From assembly GCA_933207985.1 (NCBI GenBank), contig OW240914.1, forward strand, positions 204,860,620 through 204,924,619: a stretch of DNA of 64,000 nt. Direction: 5' to 3'. Shown here in pieces: positions 24,384 to 37,149 of this stretch (positions are counted from its first letter, which is position 1; every line of letters starts with the position of its first letter). The position numbers and the translations under genes were made by a program. The notes beneath the pieces are model-generated. The model did no database searches, was not told the origin of the DNA, and worked only from the letters and a program-made list of their open reading frames with translations. This stretch comes from Pelobates cultripes (Eukaryota; Chordata; Amphibia; Anura; Pelobatidae).

Positions 24384-25010
24384 TTAAAGGAACACTCCAT
24401 TCCAATTTAGTTCCCTTGGGTCCCGAATCCGGGACCAGGGAACTAAGTCAGGATGGTGGGACAGTCCCACCAAAATAAAGACAGTTGGATGGCCTGGTCT
24501 ACATAATGCATTAAGAATATGTGAGTGTAGACTCCATAAAAAAAGTAAGTAATGGCATGTTTTAACAGAGTGAATGATGTCAGTGCTGCTATAGATTATG
24601 CAATAAAACGTTATAAAAAATGCTATAGAAACAATAAGTGCAAAAAGAGAATTTTCCATCTAGGGTTTACCTTTGATATAGTTGACATAACACACAGCAG
24701 TGCCAGTGAGTCAGGTTCCTTCCTTGAAATGTACTTTCTGCCACTCCTGTGACAGCCTATGGTCTTAACGTGACATTCCACTGCCCAAATACAAAATAAA
24801 TCAAAATCACTGATTAGTAGATATGAAAACGTGCATGCATTTAATTATGCATATTTTCATTAGAGTTATATCTAACAACAGCTTGCAAAATATGCAGATC
24901 TCTTGTCTGCTGCATCTGCAAACCCTCCCCTTCTATCCCCGCCCAGACCTTATGAGGCTGTCCAATCACATACTTCCCAATGCAGCTCAATCATAAGTCT
25001 TTGGAAGGCA
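24384..25010. mobile_element. Two T2/Kolobok-like MITE pieces
   Basis: ttaaaggaacactcc at 24384 is a clear left terminus. A second start, ttaacgtgacattcc, lies at 24765. From there to about 25010 the sequence follows the reverse complement of the right half of the element at 52945-53376: tagtagatat, gaaaacgtgcatgcatt, cagctcaatcataagtcttt. Right termini were not found. Confidence 0.55.
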
Positions 25011-26139
25011 GGTGTTCCTGGCAATTGAAAAAAAAGAGGACACACTCTTCACACTGTGGTCTGCAGTGTCATTTAATCTCCTCTTGGTAAAAATGAACAC
25101 ATATTTAAAAAAATACAAATACATGCAATTGTATAAAGAAAATCCAGCAGTAGTTGTGTATAATGCATGGTGCTTCACACCACATATCACTGACCTCTTA
25201 GCATTAGCCTGTTATAGTTTTAATGCATGAAAACTTGCTGATTGTCTTATTTTATTTTTTTACATTTGTTTAGTGGAGGTGGAATGTGATTAATGTGAAT
25301 TATGTAAATAGCTTGCATTGCTCTTCACTAACTTTCCAAATGTATGCACATTTTTTCTATCCATACGTGGAAACATCTTAAAGGAGTCTGTGGCCTAAAT
25401 CTGGACATGGCAGGTGGGAGATGACGGGTTCTTTGTTTTGCTTTTACTATATGTGGGAGGTGCCACATTCTCCGTTTTGGTTTTACTATAAAGGGGAAGC
25501 TGCTGAACTCTCAATTTTAGTTTTCCTATAGATGACAGGTGTTGGGCTAAAATGTAGCTCTGCCTGCCATTACTGATACAGAAGAGTTCTTGTATTGACA
25601 GAAAATCCCCCTGAATAAACATATCATCAATCAAGGAAGAGCATGAACTATTGTAGAAACTACTGTTGGGGTTCTGCATTGGGTGGAGTTACTATAACTC
25701 TAATCGCCACATAGTACCATAATACTATGAGGAACTGTCACTGCCACCATTGAATAAAAATGCTTCTTTGTTCAACCAGAGATTGTGACAATTCTAGGGA
25801 GTGCCATTTTTATACAGATGGAAAGTCATATGTTGGATACTGCTATTTTAAGAACTTCTGTGTGAAATTGTAGTGGATGAACATAGTGTATTTTTTTTTT
25901 TTAAATCACTCAACTGTAGCCAAAAAAAAATTGGCCTGGACAAGACAATGCCACTGTAATGACAACACACTCCAACTAACAATGTGTACACTTAACACAT
26001 CACCATTTATAGGTGTATTTTTGTAGGGTTAAAGAGATATGTGTTGTCTATGATATGGTTCTATTTTCCCTACTAAGTCACTGCTTAAGAACAGACAAAA
26101 GACAAGAGAGAGAAATGCTGTCCCTTTATAAACATATAC

Positions 26140-26610
26140 AGTATATCACAAAAGTGAGTACACCCCTCACATTTTTGTAAATAGTTAATTATATCACATA
26201 TTTAAGATGATCTTCAGTGGATATCACTATATAAAAGATTAAAGAGGTTTCTAGCGCTGACAATGTCAAAATGTGCAAGGCAGCTGTTACCCACAAACCA
26301 GAGTCTTTCTTGTCTAGTCGTTGATATGGAGTAGAGGAGATCAAAAATTGGGAAAAGCGCCTTGGAATTTGATGACCCCTCCAAGGATATCGCTATATGA
26401 TTTTATATTTACATTTTTGACATTGTTGAATATATACAGTATCTCACAAAAGTGAGTACACCACTCACATTTTTTGTAAATATTTTATTATATCTTTCCA
26501 TGTGACAACACTAAAGAAATGACACTCTGCTACAATGTAAAGTAGTAAGTTTACAGCCTGTATAACAGTGTAAATTTGCTGTCCCCTCAAAATAACACAA
26601 CACACCCCTT
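26140..26610 (+). mobile_element. Two Tc1/mariner-like termini in direct orientation
   Basis: tacagtatatcacaaaagtg (about 26146) and tacagtatctcacaaaagtg (about 26436) start nearly identical stretches of at least 60 bases (agtacacc..ctcacattttt). They match in wording a Tc1/mariner family widespread in fish and amphibians. About 220 bases of unrelated sequence separate them, and no transposase frame is present. Confidence 0.55.
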
Positions 26611-26896
26611 AATGTCTAACTAACACATACACACTAACACATACAGATATACAGAAGGACAATCATACAAACACTGACACACAATGATACAATGGGGCAC
26701 ACACTGACACACATGCAGATACAGAGACACACGGATATACCTGCAGATATAGACACACAAATATATACACAGACACACAGATACACGGACACACATACAG
26801 ACACATGTAGATACGCAGACACACAGATATACATATACAAACAGATACAGATAAACAGATACACATACAAAGAGAAAGATATACTAACAGACAGAC

Positions 26897-26945
<49 letters not shown>

Positions 26946-27186
26946 CCCTGATACACTGATACACTGATACACATACATACAAGCAGATAAACAGACACAC
27001 AGATAAATACACATACAGATGCAAATACAGACAAACAGATACACAGAAAGACATAGATAAACATCCAGATACACACACTTGCACACAGATACACACAAAC
27101 AAGCAGATACACAGACAAACATATAGATACAGAGACACACAGTTACACAAACAGAAACACATACATACACACACACACACACAAAC
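26610..27186. repeat. Degenerate (ACACAGATA)-type simple repeat with pure (GATA)n core
   Basis: About 580 bases built from aca, gata and cacaga words, with an uninterrupted agat run at about 26896-26946. The three long open frames on the - strand translate to Cys/Val/Tyr/Leu-rich low-complexity strings and are not genes. Confidence 0.95.
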
Positions 27187-27199
27187 AGACACATGCAAA

Positions 27200-27640
27200 A
27201 TGAACATTATTTAGCCACCCTCCCTCCTGTTTCCTACCCTTAGGGGAACTTCCCTGGGGTAAGGTCTGGTGGCTCAATATGCTGGGAGTCAGAGGATCTC
27301 CCAGGCTGCACTCCCCTCCTCTCCACCCACTCCTCACTGTCTTCCTCCCGCACTGCTCTTTGATGGCTGGGAAGTTACAGCGCCCAAGCACAGACCGTGG
27401 CCCTGAAGACACATTGCCATCGAGTGGCCCTTTGTGCATTTGCCACCTGATGGCCCACCTCAGCCTTAGAGTTTCCCTCCCCCAGCTACACCACTGCCGG
27501 GCTGGTGCAGCTGTGCACCGGCCCTGAAGGTATGCCGGTGGCCCATGGTTGCAGGGGTCGCCCGAGGGGACCTGGCCGCAGCAGCGACCCCTGCAACCGT
27601 GGTAGGCACACCACTAGTAATATTGGCTGGGTCGCAAATA
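27200..27640. repeat. GC-rich dispersed repeat, unclassified
   Basis: An abrupt GC-rich block following the simple repeat, with ccacctgatggcccacctcag and cagctacaccactg wording and a local palindrome (gttgcaggggtcg / cgacccctgcaac, about 27549-27597). No inverted termini or duplications were found. The small open frames in it have no recognisable domain. Confidence 0.4.
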
Positions 27641-27789
27641 TATTCATTGTGGTCTGCGAGTTTGATATGCTTGCTCTAGACATTCTAAGTAAAAAACAAA
27701 CAAACAAAAAACTGAATGTTAGTAAGGTTTTACCATCTATGTCCTTTTTTGTTTCACAACTCACACTATAACATGACTATAGGAAGACC

Positions 27790-28304
27790 TTAAAGGGACA
27801 TTATAGTCACCAAAACAAGTAGTTGTTCTGGTGTCTATACCATGTACCTGCAGGCTTTTTGCAGAGAAAAGGTAGTGTTTACCACTAGAGGTGCTTCCTG
27901 GGTCAGTGCTGCACATTCTCTGCATGGAGCGGCTGAACTTTCCAGATATAGATGCATTGATTCAATTGTGCATTGGTAGAAATGCATTGAGATGCATGTA
28001 TTCAATGCATGCCTATTGATTCAATGCATCTCTATGAAGATATGCTGATTGGCCAGGATGCAGTTTGGACTCTCCCCTGCCCAAACCCCCTTGATGATCT
28101 CAGCCAATCAAATGCTTTTCCTATTGGAAAGCATTGGATTGGCTTAGATCATCAATTCTGAGTCAAGGAGAAGAATCAGGGAGGGGTCATCGCCAGCTGA
28201 CCTGTGCGGTGCTTTTAAGAGGGGCAAGCCAACTAAATAGTGACTTTAATACTATAGAGTCAGAAATACATGTTTGCATTCCTGACCCTATAGTGTTCCT
28301 TTAA
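27790..28304 (+). mobile_element. T2/Kolobok-like MITE, both ends present
   Basis: Bounded by TTAA at 27790-27793 and 28301-28304. The termini agggacattatag and ctatagtgttcct are inverted copies. The TTAAAGGRR start and TTAA duplication are the definition of the T2 MITEs described in Xenopus. The interior has atgcat palindromes and an agccaatc / gattggct pair; no open frame. Confidence 0.75.
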
Positions 28305-29650
28305 TTCAGTTTTGCACAGTCTGCAACTGCTATCAAAAAGAAATGGCTATGTTTGTAGGTAACCATAACCTCTAAAAGTTCATAATATTAGCTCAAACAT
28401 TGGATTAATGACTCAAGAAACATTTAAAAAAAAAACATAAGGAAAATGTTACTCTGAAAATGAAAAACACTGCATGCCAATGTCATCCCAGATTGGGCTT
28501 CTGCAAGCCAATAATCTCCTCCTTCTGAACATTAGAGTAGTAGTAATTCTGTTTTTTTACACTTTTTTTTTCTTTACGTATGAATAGATATTGATAATAA
28601 AAGCAGTTTAGAAGGGTACGTTTTTTACCCTCATTCAAAGTTTAATCGTATATTACCACTGCCTTATATTTAACTCTGTCAAGGATTGCGTTTAAATAAA
28701 TTGCTCCTTAATGAGATCATTATTATATCAGCGAACTCGAAACTTGGCAAGCCTTGCATAGCATTATACATGTTATTGCAAACACCCCATAAATTCATTG
28801 TAAATAAACAAGTGGCTATAGTTGACATTCACATATGTGTGGTTGATCTGGAAACATTAATCAGAAGAACATTCCTCTCGTGTGGGTTTCCTTCTTCACT
28901 TTCATGTTTACATATGTCAAGGCAATCGTTTCAAAAATTATTTTCTTTTATAAATAATCTGTTTTAACAATCAATAGTAAAATGTTTTATGAGGGCTTTG
29001 TTTGAGTCCACTGAACCTAATGTGGAGGAGGTTTGATAGACTGAAGCCTACTAGGTGGATGAGACTGATGGAAGTTGTAATCCAAAATAATCTACAAACC
29101 ATATGTATTCTTGCTCATGGTGTCATACATTGTACATACAATATGTGTAGTTATTGGTGAATATTTATTATGTGTTAAGGTGTTTGAAAGGTGTTTGTGT
29201 TCAAGGAACATTAACCCTTCCATTTGCTGTTTCATGTTACCCATAGGACACTTGCCCCAGCATTTAACCAACTTGTGAGAGGGAAATGGTCAAGATCAAT
29301 TCCTTGGATACTGCTAGCCTAATGTCTTATTCTTTTTTTTGATGAAGTCCAATTTAAGGCCAATACAGAGATACGGAATAATGTTGAAAATCCATTTAAA
29401 TACAGTAATTTGTACTGAATGAGCATATCTCATTCTATATAGTCCAGTGTCCTGATTAAGATCAGTCATTCTCATATTCTAATACTATACAAAGTATACA
29501 ACATGCATTCTTATCAGATTTTTCAGACACCCGATTTCTAGAGTATGTTGCCAGGAATGAGACAAATCTCAGACAAACAGGTATTTTGTTGGCAATTATC
29601 AAAATAAATATGTAAGCACTGGTAGCACATGCAGCCAGTCAATAAAATAC

Positions 29651-30243
29651 TTAAAAGACCCCTATAGTGCCAGGAAAACATACTCGTTTTTCTGGCTCTA
29701 TATGGTCTCTAGGTCCCCCCCACCCTCAAGGCCCCCCTCCCGCCGGGCTCTAGGGGGTGGAAGGGGTTAAATTTACCTCTTTTTCCAGCGCCGGGTGGGG
29801 GACTCTCCTCCTCCTCTCCTCCTCCTTCTCGTCGTCATCGGCTGAATGCGCATGCGCGGCATTAGCCACGCGTGCATTCAGCCAGTCCATAGGAAAGCAT
29901 TCTCAATGCTTTCCTATGGACACTGGTGTCTTCTCACTGTGAAAATCACAGTGAGAAGCGCCTCTAGCGGCTGTCAATGAGACAGCCACTAGAGGCTGTA
30001 TTAACCCTATTATAAACATAGCAGTTTCTCTGAAACTGCTATGTTTATTAAAAAATGGGTTAACCCTAGCTGGACCTGGCACCCAGACCACTTCATTAAG
30101 CTGAAGAGGTCTGGGTGCCTATAGTGGTCCCTTCCTCTCCATCCAGCCCGGCGTGAGGGGGACCCTGAGGGTGGGGGCACCCTCAGGGCACTATAGTGCC
30201 AGGAAAACGAGTATGTTTTCCTGGCACTACAGTGGTCCTTTAA
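29651..30243 (+). mobile_element. T2/Kolobok-like MITE, both ends present
   Basis: TTAA at 29651-29654 and 30240-30243. Left end aagacccctatagtgccagg and right end cctggcactacagtggtcct are inverted copies extending about 35 bases. The right end also has an internal hairpin around gaaaacgagtatgttttc. The interior resembles 4551-4925. Directly after it, at 30240, another terminus (ttaaagggaaactatagtac) starts, so a second element appears to have used or shared the same TTAA. Confidence 0.75.
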
Positions 30244-30343
30244 AGGGAAACTATAGTACCATGAAAACAAACTTGACATTACTGGTTTCCACTATCTTGG
30301 GGAAGTGACCTGGGTCTTTTAATTACCAATGAAGACTGGCAAA

Positions 30344-30538
30344 TAGTGATGTCCCGAACGGGAGGGTCTGGGAGGGAGGGTCTGCTGCTGATTGGCTGGA
30401 ATGTGTCTGCTGACTGTGAGGTACAGGGTCAAAGTTTACTCAATGATGACATAGGGGGCGGACCGAACAGCGCATATGCTCGCCATCCGTGGCGAACCGT
30501 TCAGCGAACCGTTTGGCAAACCGTTCAGGACATCACTA
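30344..30538. mobile_element. hAT-like MITE with perfect 8-bp target duplication
   Basis: Termini tagtgatgtcccgaac and gttcaggacatcacta are inverted copies. ctggcaaa is found on both sides (30336-30343 and 30539-30546). At 195 bp it is an internal-deletion relative of the 1 kb element at 47217-48257, in opposite orientation: they share gtccgccccctat, cattgagtaaactttgaccc and cagcagacacattccagcc. No coding capacity. Confidence 0.85.
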
Positions 30539-31650
30539 CTGGCAAATAATATTAATAATCAATGGGTATTACCTTATAATTCATGTACTTTTATCAAAGA
30601 GATCGGGTTCAAGATTATTAGCCGTTAGTATTTAGAACCTGTAGTAGTTTATTATTTATTTGCCATACAGCTTCACCACTTTGCTCAAGAGGGAATGGCT
30701 AACAAAGGAGATAATCCTATGCCTTGTGGCAGCACAGATTCATTCAGCTCTTTTATAGGGAGGTTACGGCAGTTCTGAACATTGTTTTTGTGATAGTCAT
30801 AAACCCAGACCATTGAATTGAATTTATGTAATGGCAACCAGTAAAACATGAAATGTCACCAACACACAGTGCAACTGATGTAAACAAATAGTAAAGTAGC
30901 ACATATGTCTTTTGGTACATATGGGAAAGGCCCACCGTGAAAGAGATACAGTACATACGTGAGATGGAATGCCTAGCTGCGAAAATTTATTGTAGAATTT
31001 GTCAATGACCTGTACATACTACTAACCAAGTTTCATTAGTTTCCTGTAATACACTATAGATTCTTGCTAATCAAAAATAAATATATATATAGATATAGAA
31101 AAGAGTTGTAATAGGGGCTAACCAGGCTATTTATTCTAGACCCCCTCCCTTAACAGGCCATCACTTTACTGTGGTTGCCCCTCCCACCTTTTTAAATCTA
31201 TTTTCCCTAAGGTTGACCCTCTTAACCGCCCAACGGATTTGTATGAACGACACACTATAACTGACTTGCACACCACAATTGACTTGCTTCCATCTAATTC
31301 TAGTCATAGCAACTAATGTCCCTGACCACAAATATATATAAGTTGGTAATGTGGTGTCGTTCATACAAATCTACAATATATAGATTAGCACAGCTGCTGA
31401 CCATTTCACTTTTGGTCAGTGCAGTTTATTGAACTTTGTTGTTCATTGCTGGCAACAAGTAAACCTTTCAATTGAAGTGATCTGTCCTTACTAAAATCTG
31501 AATGATCTGTCCTTACTAAAATCAGCAGCAACGGATAGAACGTGGTACTATGCCAGTACATGTCCCTAAATGCCTCAGGTAGCTAGGGAGTGGCCAATAG
31601 CATCATCTGATTTGAAGTCAATAGATGAGAAGAAAACCCTTACAGTGATC

Positions 31651-32322
31651 ATTTAGAGGTATCCTCTTAATTTGGTTACAGTGATTGTAGCTGCTGCAAT
31701 AGAATATGAACATACAGTTCCAGGATTTCTGTGCTACAGATAAATATGTAATATCTGCCTTTTCCACTCCTCTTGTTGTGATTGTTAGAATTCCAATAAC
31801 CCAGCACATCATGTATCTCTCATTATTATCCAGAGTCTTTCACAATATGTTCTGCTGTTTTCATTTATTTGCTAACTCTTCTTTGACGTCCCAATAATTA
31901 GCAATAATCATAGCTGTTCAATAAATGAGAGAAAGTCCTTTGCTCCAGGATTGGCACAGAACATAATGTAATAACTCAATGTACGTACCACCAGGCACCC
32001 AAAGGGATAGAAGGATAGCACACATAAACAATACTTTTCCTGTCATGCTTCTTATTGAACAAAAACATCACTTAGTCAACATGTAACCCTGGAAACCTAG
32101 AAGAGGTATGCCCAAGAGTGCAATCCATTGGTAAATGGATACAGAAAACTTGTCTTTCTTGGTACCACTCAAATTAGGTAACTGCTTGAATGCCGAAGAA
32201 GTGTAGTACTTTTCCCCATTTTAGCTTATAAAAGACTATAGCTCGCAGAGTGTGTCTATACAACATATGTCACTTAAATACTGCTTTCAATGTGAGTACA
32301 TGATTTTATGTTTTGTTCTATG

Positions 32323-32364
<42 letters not shown>

Positions 32365-32377
32365 AAAATATATATAT

Positions 32378-32409
<32 letters not shown>

Positions 32410-32774
32410 ATACACAAGATCCATGACTCCCTTATCTACTAAAATGTACCAGCAACTTCAATTGACAGATTTTATTAGTTTTTTAAAACACCTAATCTTA
32501 AATAATGGGGGTTTAGTTACATTATATGATCATACATTGCATAAGCCTGCCACAACGTCAATGTACCCCATCTTTGGCAGGTCCTACTCTAGCAGCCTAA
32601 TGTCTGCTCTTCTGAGATTAACCCACTTACTTGGGGAAAAAAATCCATCTGGAGCTCTCTGCAGTACAAGTCTAAATAGGGCCCTGGGATGAGGCACCTG
32701 TGACAGGGAGGGTTGCAAAACCAAGGAGTTGGCTAGACTCCCAAATATATATATATATATATGTGGAACCAGAG
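31651..32774 (+). repeat. 1.1 kb direct duplication, left copy
   Basis: Starts atttagaggtatcctc and is repeated nearly base for base from 33236, offset 1,585. Differences are a few substitutions, small indels and the length of the TA runs. The matching 63-codon frames at 31706 and 33291 are identical. The copy ends at an N gap. The empty site gtgatc-atttagag-gtat at its start corresponds to the insertion point of the hAT end that precedes the right copy. Confidence 0.9.
32323..32410. repeat. (TA)n microsatellite
   Basis: Long TA runs interrupted by a short A-run. The equivalent position in the right copy (about 33909-33942) has a shorter, single run. Confidence 0.9.
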
Positions 32775-32874
32775 NNNNNNNNNNNNNNNNNNNNNNNNNN
32801 NNNNNNNNNNNNNNNNNNNNNNNNNNNNNNNNNNNNNNNNNNNNNNNNNNNNNNNNNNNNNNNNNNNNNNNNNN
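32775..32874. other. Assembly gap (100 N)
   Basis: Placeholder gap between the left duplicate and the hAT-like segment. The sequence on its right contains a 65-bp-arm hairpin, a plausible cause of lost coverage. Confidence 1.
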
Positions 32875-33235
32875 CTCCCTCCTTCTTACCTTTAATGAAG
32901 TGGGGGGGGGGACAGCGATCCCTGGTGGTCCGGTGGTGGTAACGACTGCAGGGGGAGGGCTCCAGGAAGCAGCTCCCCTGTCCTCCCGCGCAATGCTGTG
33001 TGGGGCGTTGCCATGGTAACGCGCGGCAACGCTCCACACAGCATCGCGCGGGAGGACAGGGGAGCTGCTTCCTGGAGCCCTCCCCCTGCCTCCCGACCCG
33101 GAAGCAGAGTAGGCGCCTGCCGTTTCGGGCAGGCAGGTGCCTACTCTGCATTGATGGCGAACCTGTGGCCGCGTGCCCACAGAAAGGGCCCGGCGTGCCA
33201 CCTGTGGCACGCGTGCCATAGGTTCGCCATCACTG
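32875..33235. mobile_element. hAT-like element, right part
   Basis: Ends with gtgccataggttcgccatcactg, the reverse complement of a typical hAT start (cagtgatggcgaacc...). It is followed at once by atttagag, which fits the hAT target pattern nTnnnnAn. A related subterminal word (gatggcgaacctgtgg) lies near 33153. The interior has a hairpin of 65-bp arms (32948-33012 with 33025-33089, two mismatches) and an 18-bp one around 33104-33149. The left end is lost in the gap. No transposase frame is visible. Confidence 0.7.
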
Positions 33236-33907
33236 ATTTAGAGGTATCTTCTTAATTTGGTTACAGTGATTGTAGCTGCTGCAATAGAATATGAACATAC
33301 AGTTCCAGGATTTCTGTGCTACAGATAAATATGTAATATCTGCCTTTTCCACTCCTCTTGTTGTGATTGTTAGAATTCCAATAACCCAGCACATCATGTA
33401 TCTCTCATTATTATCCAGAGTCTTTCACAATATGTTCTGCTGTTTTCATTTATTTGCTAACTCTTCTTTGACGTCCCAATAATTAGCAATAATCATAGCT
33501 GTTCAATAAATGAGAGAAAGTCCTTTGCTCCAGGATTGGCACAGAACATAATGTAATAACTCAATGTACGTACCACCAGGCACCCAAAGGGATAGAAGGA
33601 TAGCACACATAAACAATACTTTTCCTGTCATGCTTCTTATTGAACAAAAACATCCACTTAGTCAACATGTAACCCTGGAAACCTAGAAGAGGTATGTCCA
33701 AGAGTGCAATCCATTGGTAAATGGACACAGAAAACTTGTCTTTCTTGGTACCTGCAAATTAGGTAACTGCTTGAATGCCGAAGAAGTGTAGTACTTTTCC
33801 CCATTTTAGCTTACAAAAGACTATAGCTCGCAGAGTGTGCCTATACAACATATGTCACTGAAATACTGCTTTCAATGTGAGTACATGATTGTATGTTTTG
33901 TTCTATG

Positions 33908-33946
<39 letters not shown>

Positions 33947-34303
33947 GATCCAGCGCACTCCCTTATCTACTAAACAGCAACTTCAATGCTGACAGATTTT
34001 ATTAGTTTTTTTTTTTTTTTTAAACACCTTATCTTAAATAATGGGGGTTTAGTTACATTATATGATCATACATTGCATAAGCCTGTCACAACGTCAATGT
34101 ACCCCATCTTTGGCAGGTCCTACACTAACAGCCTAATGTCTGCTCTTATGAGATTAACCCACTTACTTGGGGAAAGAAATTCCATCTGGGGCTCTCTGCA
34201 GTACAAGTCTAAATAGGGCCTTGGGATGAGGCACCTGTGACAGGGAGGGTTGCAAAACCAAGGAGTTGGCTAGACTCCCAAATATATATATGTGGAACCA
34301 GAG
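33236..34303 (+). repeat. 1.1 kb direct duplication, right copy
   Basis: Homologous to 31651-32774 throughout. It begins on the first base after the hAT terminus and continues into unique sequence (ggctgcactcacctg) where the left copy meets the gap. There is a further diverged piece of the same sequence (acacaagatctag...cttatctactaaactgcaac) at 34360-34430. Confidence 0.9.
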
Positions 34304-37000
34304 GGCTGCACTCACCTGAACATGCAAAAATGGGGTGCTGCTGGGGGCCAATTTATACAATACACAAGATCTAGAACATTCCCTTATCTACTAAACTGCA
34401 ACTTCAATGCTGACAGATTTTATTAGGTTTTTTTTAATATATACATATCAGGACTGAAAATCTGGTAGGCTTCACTTCTATTGTTCTTGGGCTGATAGGA
34501 GATGTGCACATAGGCCAAAAAACTATTGAGAAAACTATCGAGTGAGGAGTTGGTTTTCCATATATATTATTTATAGGAACCCCAATAAATTTCAAGACTT
34601 AGGGTCAAAGCAGAACATATGTTATCTTATATGCTGAGAGGTGTTTTTCCTATAATAACAACTGTTTGCCTTAATATATCATTTGCTTTTTGCTTTATAG
34701 CCAGTTCTGTCTGGGTTACTAGGTACATGTGATATGGTGAATAGGTCCTTCAGAGATGTTTTTTGGTTTGGGGTCTGCGCTGTGCTGTCTAGTGTATGAA
34801 GTGCAGATTAGATTGCATCTACTTATACCATGAATTTGCTGTTACATTGTAAAAAAAAAAAATCAATTAATTTGGGTGAAATATAGTATTTGTTTCAGTA
34901 CCAAATGGTAAATATAGCAGGGTATATTAAAATCTGTGTTTTGGAGTTCTTTGGCCGTCTATGCACACATAAAAGAATTTTAATTTATTGTGTAAATAAA
35001 ATGTGCAGACATGTTAAAGATGTTTGGGACAGTTCATATAAATATATTGAATTCCTTGAAACAGACAGGATTATCATGTGCTAAAATGTTTTCAATGTCT
35101 GAAATATTATTTTCTTAACTTTCTAAATCCTATGTCATGTCTTGAAACCTATTTATCAAACACCAGTTTACTGAAGAGAAACATTGGCATTTTTATATGT
35201 ATACTGCTTGTTAAGTTATTTTGTTCTCACCTTTTGCTAAGTCTGAGCATTAGTGAGACATTCATTCCCATGCCTTACACACATATTACTCCATACCAAG
35301 CTCTGACATCACCAATATTAAATTAATGCACTCCTTTGGGCCATTACCAAATATCCATACTATTATATCCAGCATAATTATTTTTCATAATTTAGTATAT
35401 ACACAAACTAAAGCGGTCTGTATGTTGTAAAGAATGCAAAACAAATTGTAGCCCAGTAAATCCCACATACCACCTTCTTCTCTTCAATGCTCGTATTCAC
35501 ATGAGAAGACTCTAATAGCTCTGTAATGATTTAGGTCATTCTGTAGCCTGGTGAGGTGAGAGAGCCTGGGAAAACAATGCAAGTTGCAACAGTATCTTCA
35601 CTGCTATGTATAGTACATTTACATAGCTTTAGCCAGTAAATTGTACTTACTGTATTTATCTGCCTTTCCAAAAATACCAGCAGGTTATTTACTATTTGTC
35701 TGAAATAGTGCACAAAATAAAAAAACATGAATTTTAAAAACAATATATTAATCATTCTCCTAGTTTATTCCTGTCAAAGATTAATTAAAGATGATATTTT
35801 TAATTACCTATGTTTAATATTTAGGTGTCCACAAATAAGTGTTGTGAGTTGTTATTTTATCCTAAATTCACATAACTATTCATTTTAGGCTTAAAGTAAG
35901 TATTATGGTAAGTTTTTGACATAAGTAACCCGGTAACATTGGGATTAAATGTGGAATTTGTTCACTAACCAAAGTATTGTGGTTAGTTAGAAATTGACTT
36001 GTAAAACATGGACCAAAATATCAAAGCTGGAAAAAATATCATCGGAGAACTCATCTCAAGTTTTCCATTCAGTGAACAAACTCACAAAGTTTGTATTCTA
36101 CAAAATGTATCTATTACACGATTATTCATAGTGGATTTAATTTACTAAAGTGTGTATTTGCATCTAAATTACACAATTTCTGTATTTGACATGCCATGGC
36201 TGTATAGATAACAATAAAAAACAGTAGCAAGCAGTGATTGAAAATAGCAGTAAAAATAAAAATGAAATATAAAACATATCAGTGTGAGTCCCTAGGCTTT
36301 TAACACAAAGAGATTGTTACTGATAAAAAATAACCAAAGATTTCTGCTGAACTGCTGAGAGTAAAATATAAAGTGTATCAGAGTGAAACCCGGGGTACTA
36401 GGTTTATAATTCACAGAGATATTTCCTGAAAAATTAACTAAATATTGCAGACAGGCTGCTAAGCAGCTAATAGTTTCTTAAGCAGACAGTTCATAAATCC
36501 ACACAGTGGAGCAAAATAATTTGGGCACCGAGTAGCACTCTACGCAAAATAACCACTAGAGATTGCTGATTATGTTGCCTCGATAGGACAACCTCTCTTC
36601 AGCCACATTGATGCCGTAATATTATTATTATTATTATGTTATTATTTATATAGCGCTATCAAATCCCGCAACGCTTTACAATTAACATGTTTGTATAATC
36701 CACATTAATTTCACAAAAACTGGATGATATAGACTGGCTGAGAGGACTGGGCTAACTTGCCCCCTACAATCTCAATCAATCAATATCAATGTTGGGGAAA
36801 ATTGGCAATTATAATATTGGTTATATTACTAAGAATAATATTTAATAACCATTGAGTTATTTACTTAAAAAATATTTTTCCTCATCTGACAAATCAGTTT
36901 TTAAATGTAACATACATAAATGTTAACTTTGAAATGTCACTAAAAATGCATTGTCAACTGTATAAAAACAGTGAATTTATGTTCTGTTTTTTCCACACAG

Positions 37001-37149
37001 AAAATTAAAGAAACTGTTTAGAAAGCTAAAAGATGACAGGAAGGGACCAAGAGAAAACAATTTGAACAATTCTAGAGAACCTCAACAATGGGAACGTGAT
37101 TATGCATTAGAACCCTTCACTGGATTAACACCGGAATATATGGAAATGA
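37001..37149 (+). CDS. ano2: anoctamin-2, exon encoding the TM6-TM7 linker and start of TM7
   Basis: One base completes P, then [15 protein letters not shown] and a variable acidic/Asn-rich linker, then [19 protein letters not shown] and EYMEM, leaving in phase 1. The KLFRKLKD wording and the QW.RDY pattern resemble ANO2 more than ANO1, whose linker differs. This is the best paralogue evidence in the window. The two TM7 calcium-binding glutamates (E702 and E705 in mouse ANO1) are present at 37134-37136 and 37143-37145. Acceptor ttccacacag, donor gtaaga. Confidence 0.95.

Larger units (their letters stand above)
15117..37000 (+). other. ano2: 21.9 kb ANO2 intron rich in transposons
   Basis: Donor gtaagt, acceptor ttccacacag. 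Contents listed separately are T2-like MITEs, Penelope-like relics, a solo LTR, Tc1-like ends, simple repeats, a hAT-like element, a 1.1 kb duplication and two N gaps. Stretches with nothing I can support: 15720-16781, 17257-18940, 19900-21240, 22271-22512, 22613-24383, 25010-26140, 28305-29650, 30560-31650 and 34304-36250. At 18940-19140 there is an old AT-rich repeat (attttaccagaaaagataca core). 36258-36475 contains two diverged tandem copies of about 110 bases. 36610-36700 has an ATT run followed by a tatatagcgc...caacgctttacaat repeat common in amphibians. Confidence 0.85.

Noticed and set aside
26634..27207. Three long - strand open frames (107-186 codons) rich in Cys, Val and Tyr
   Set aside because: They are translations of the degenerate ACACAGATA/GATA simple repeat and its CA-rich neighbours; low complexity and the same in several frames.
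31706..33482. Two identical 63-codon open frames as a duplicated gene
   Set aside because: Identity is due to the 1.1 kb direct duplication; the frame itself has no domain or coding signature.
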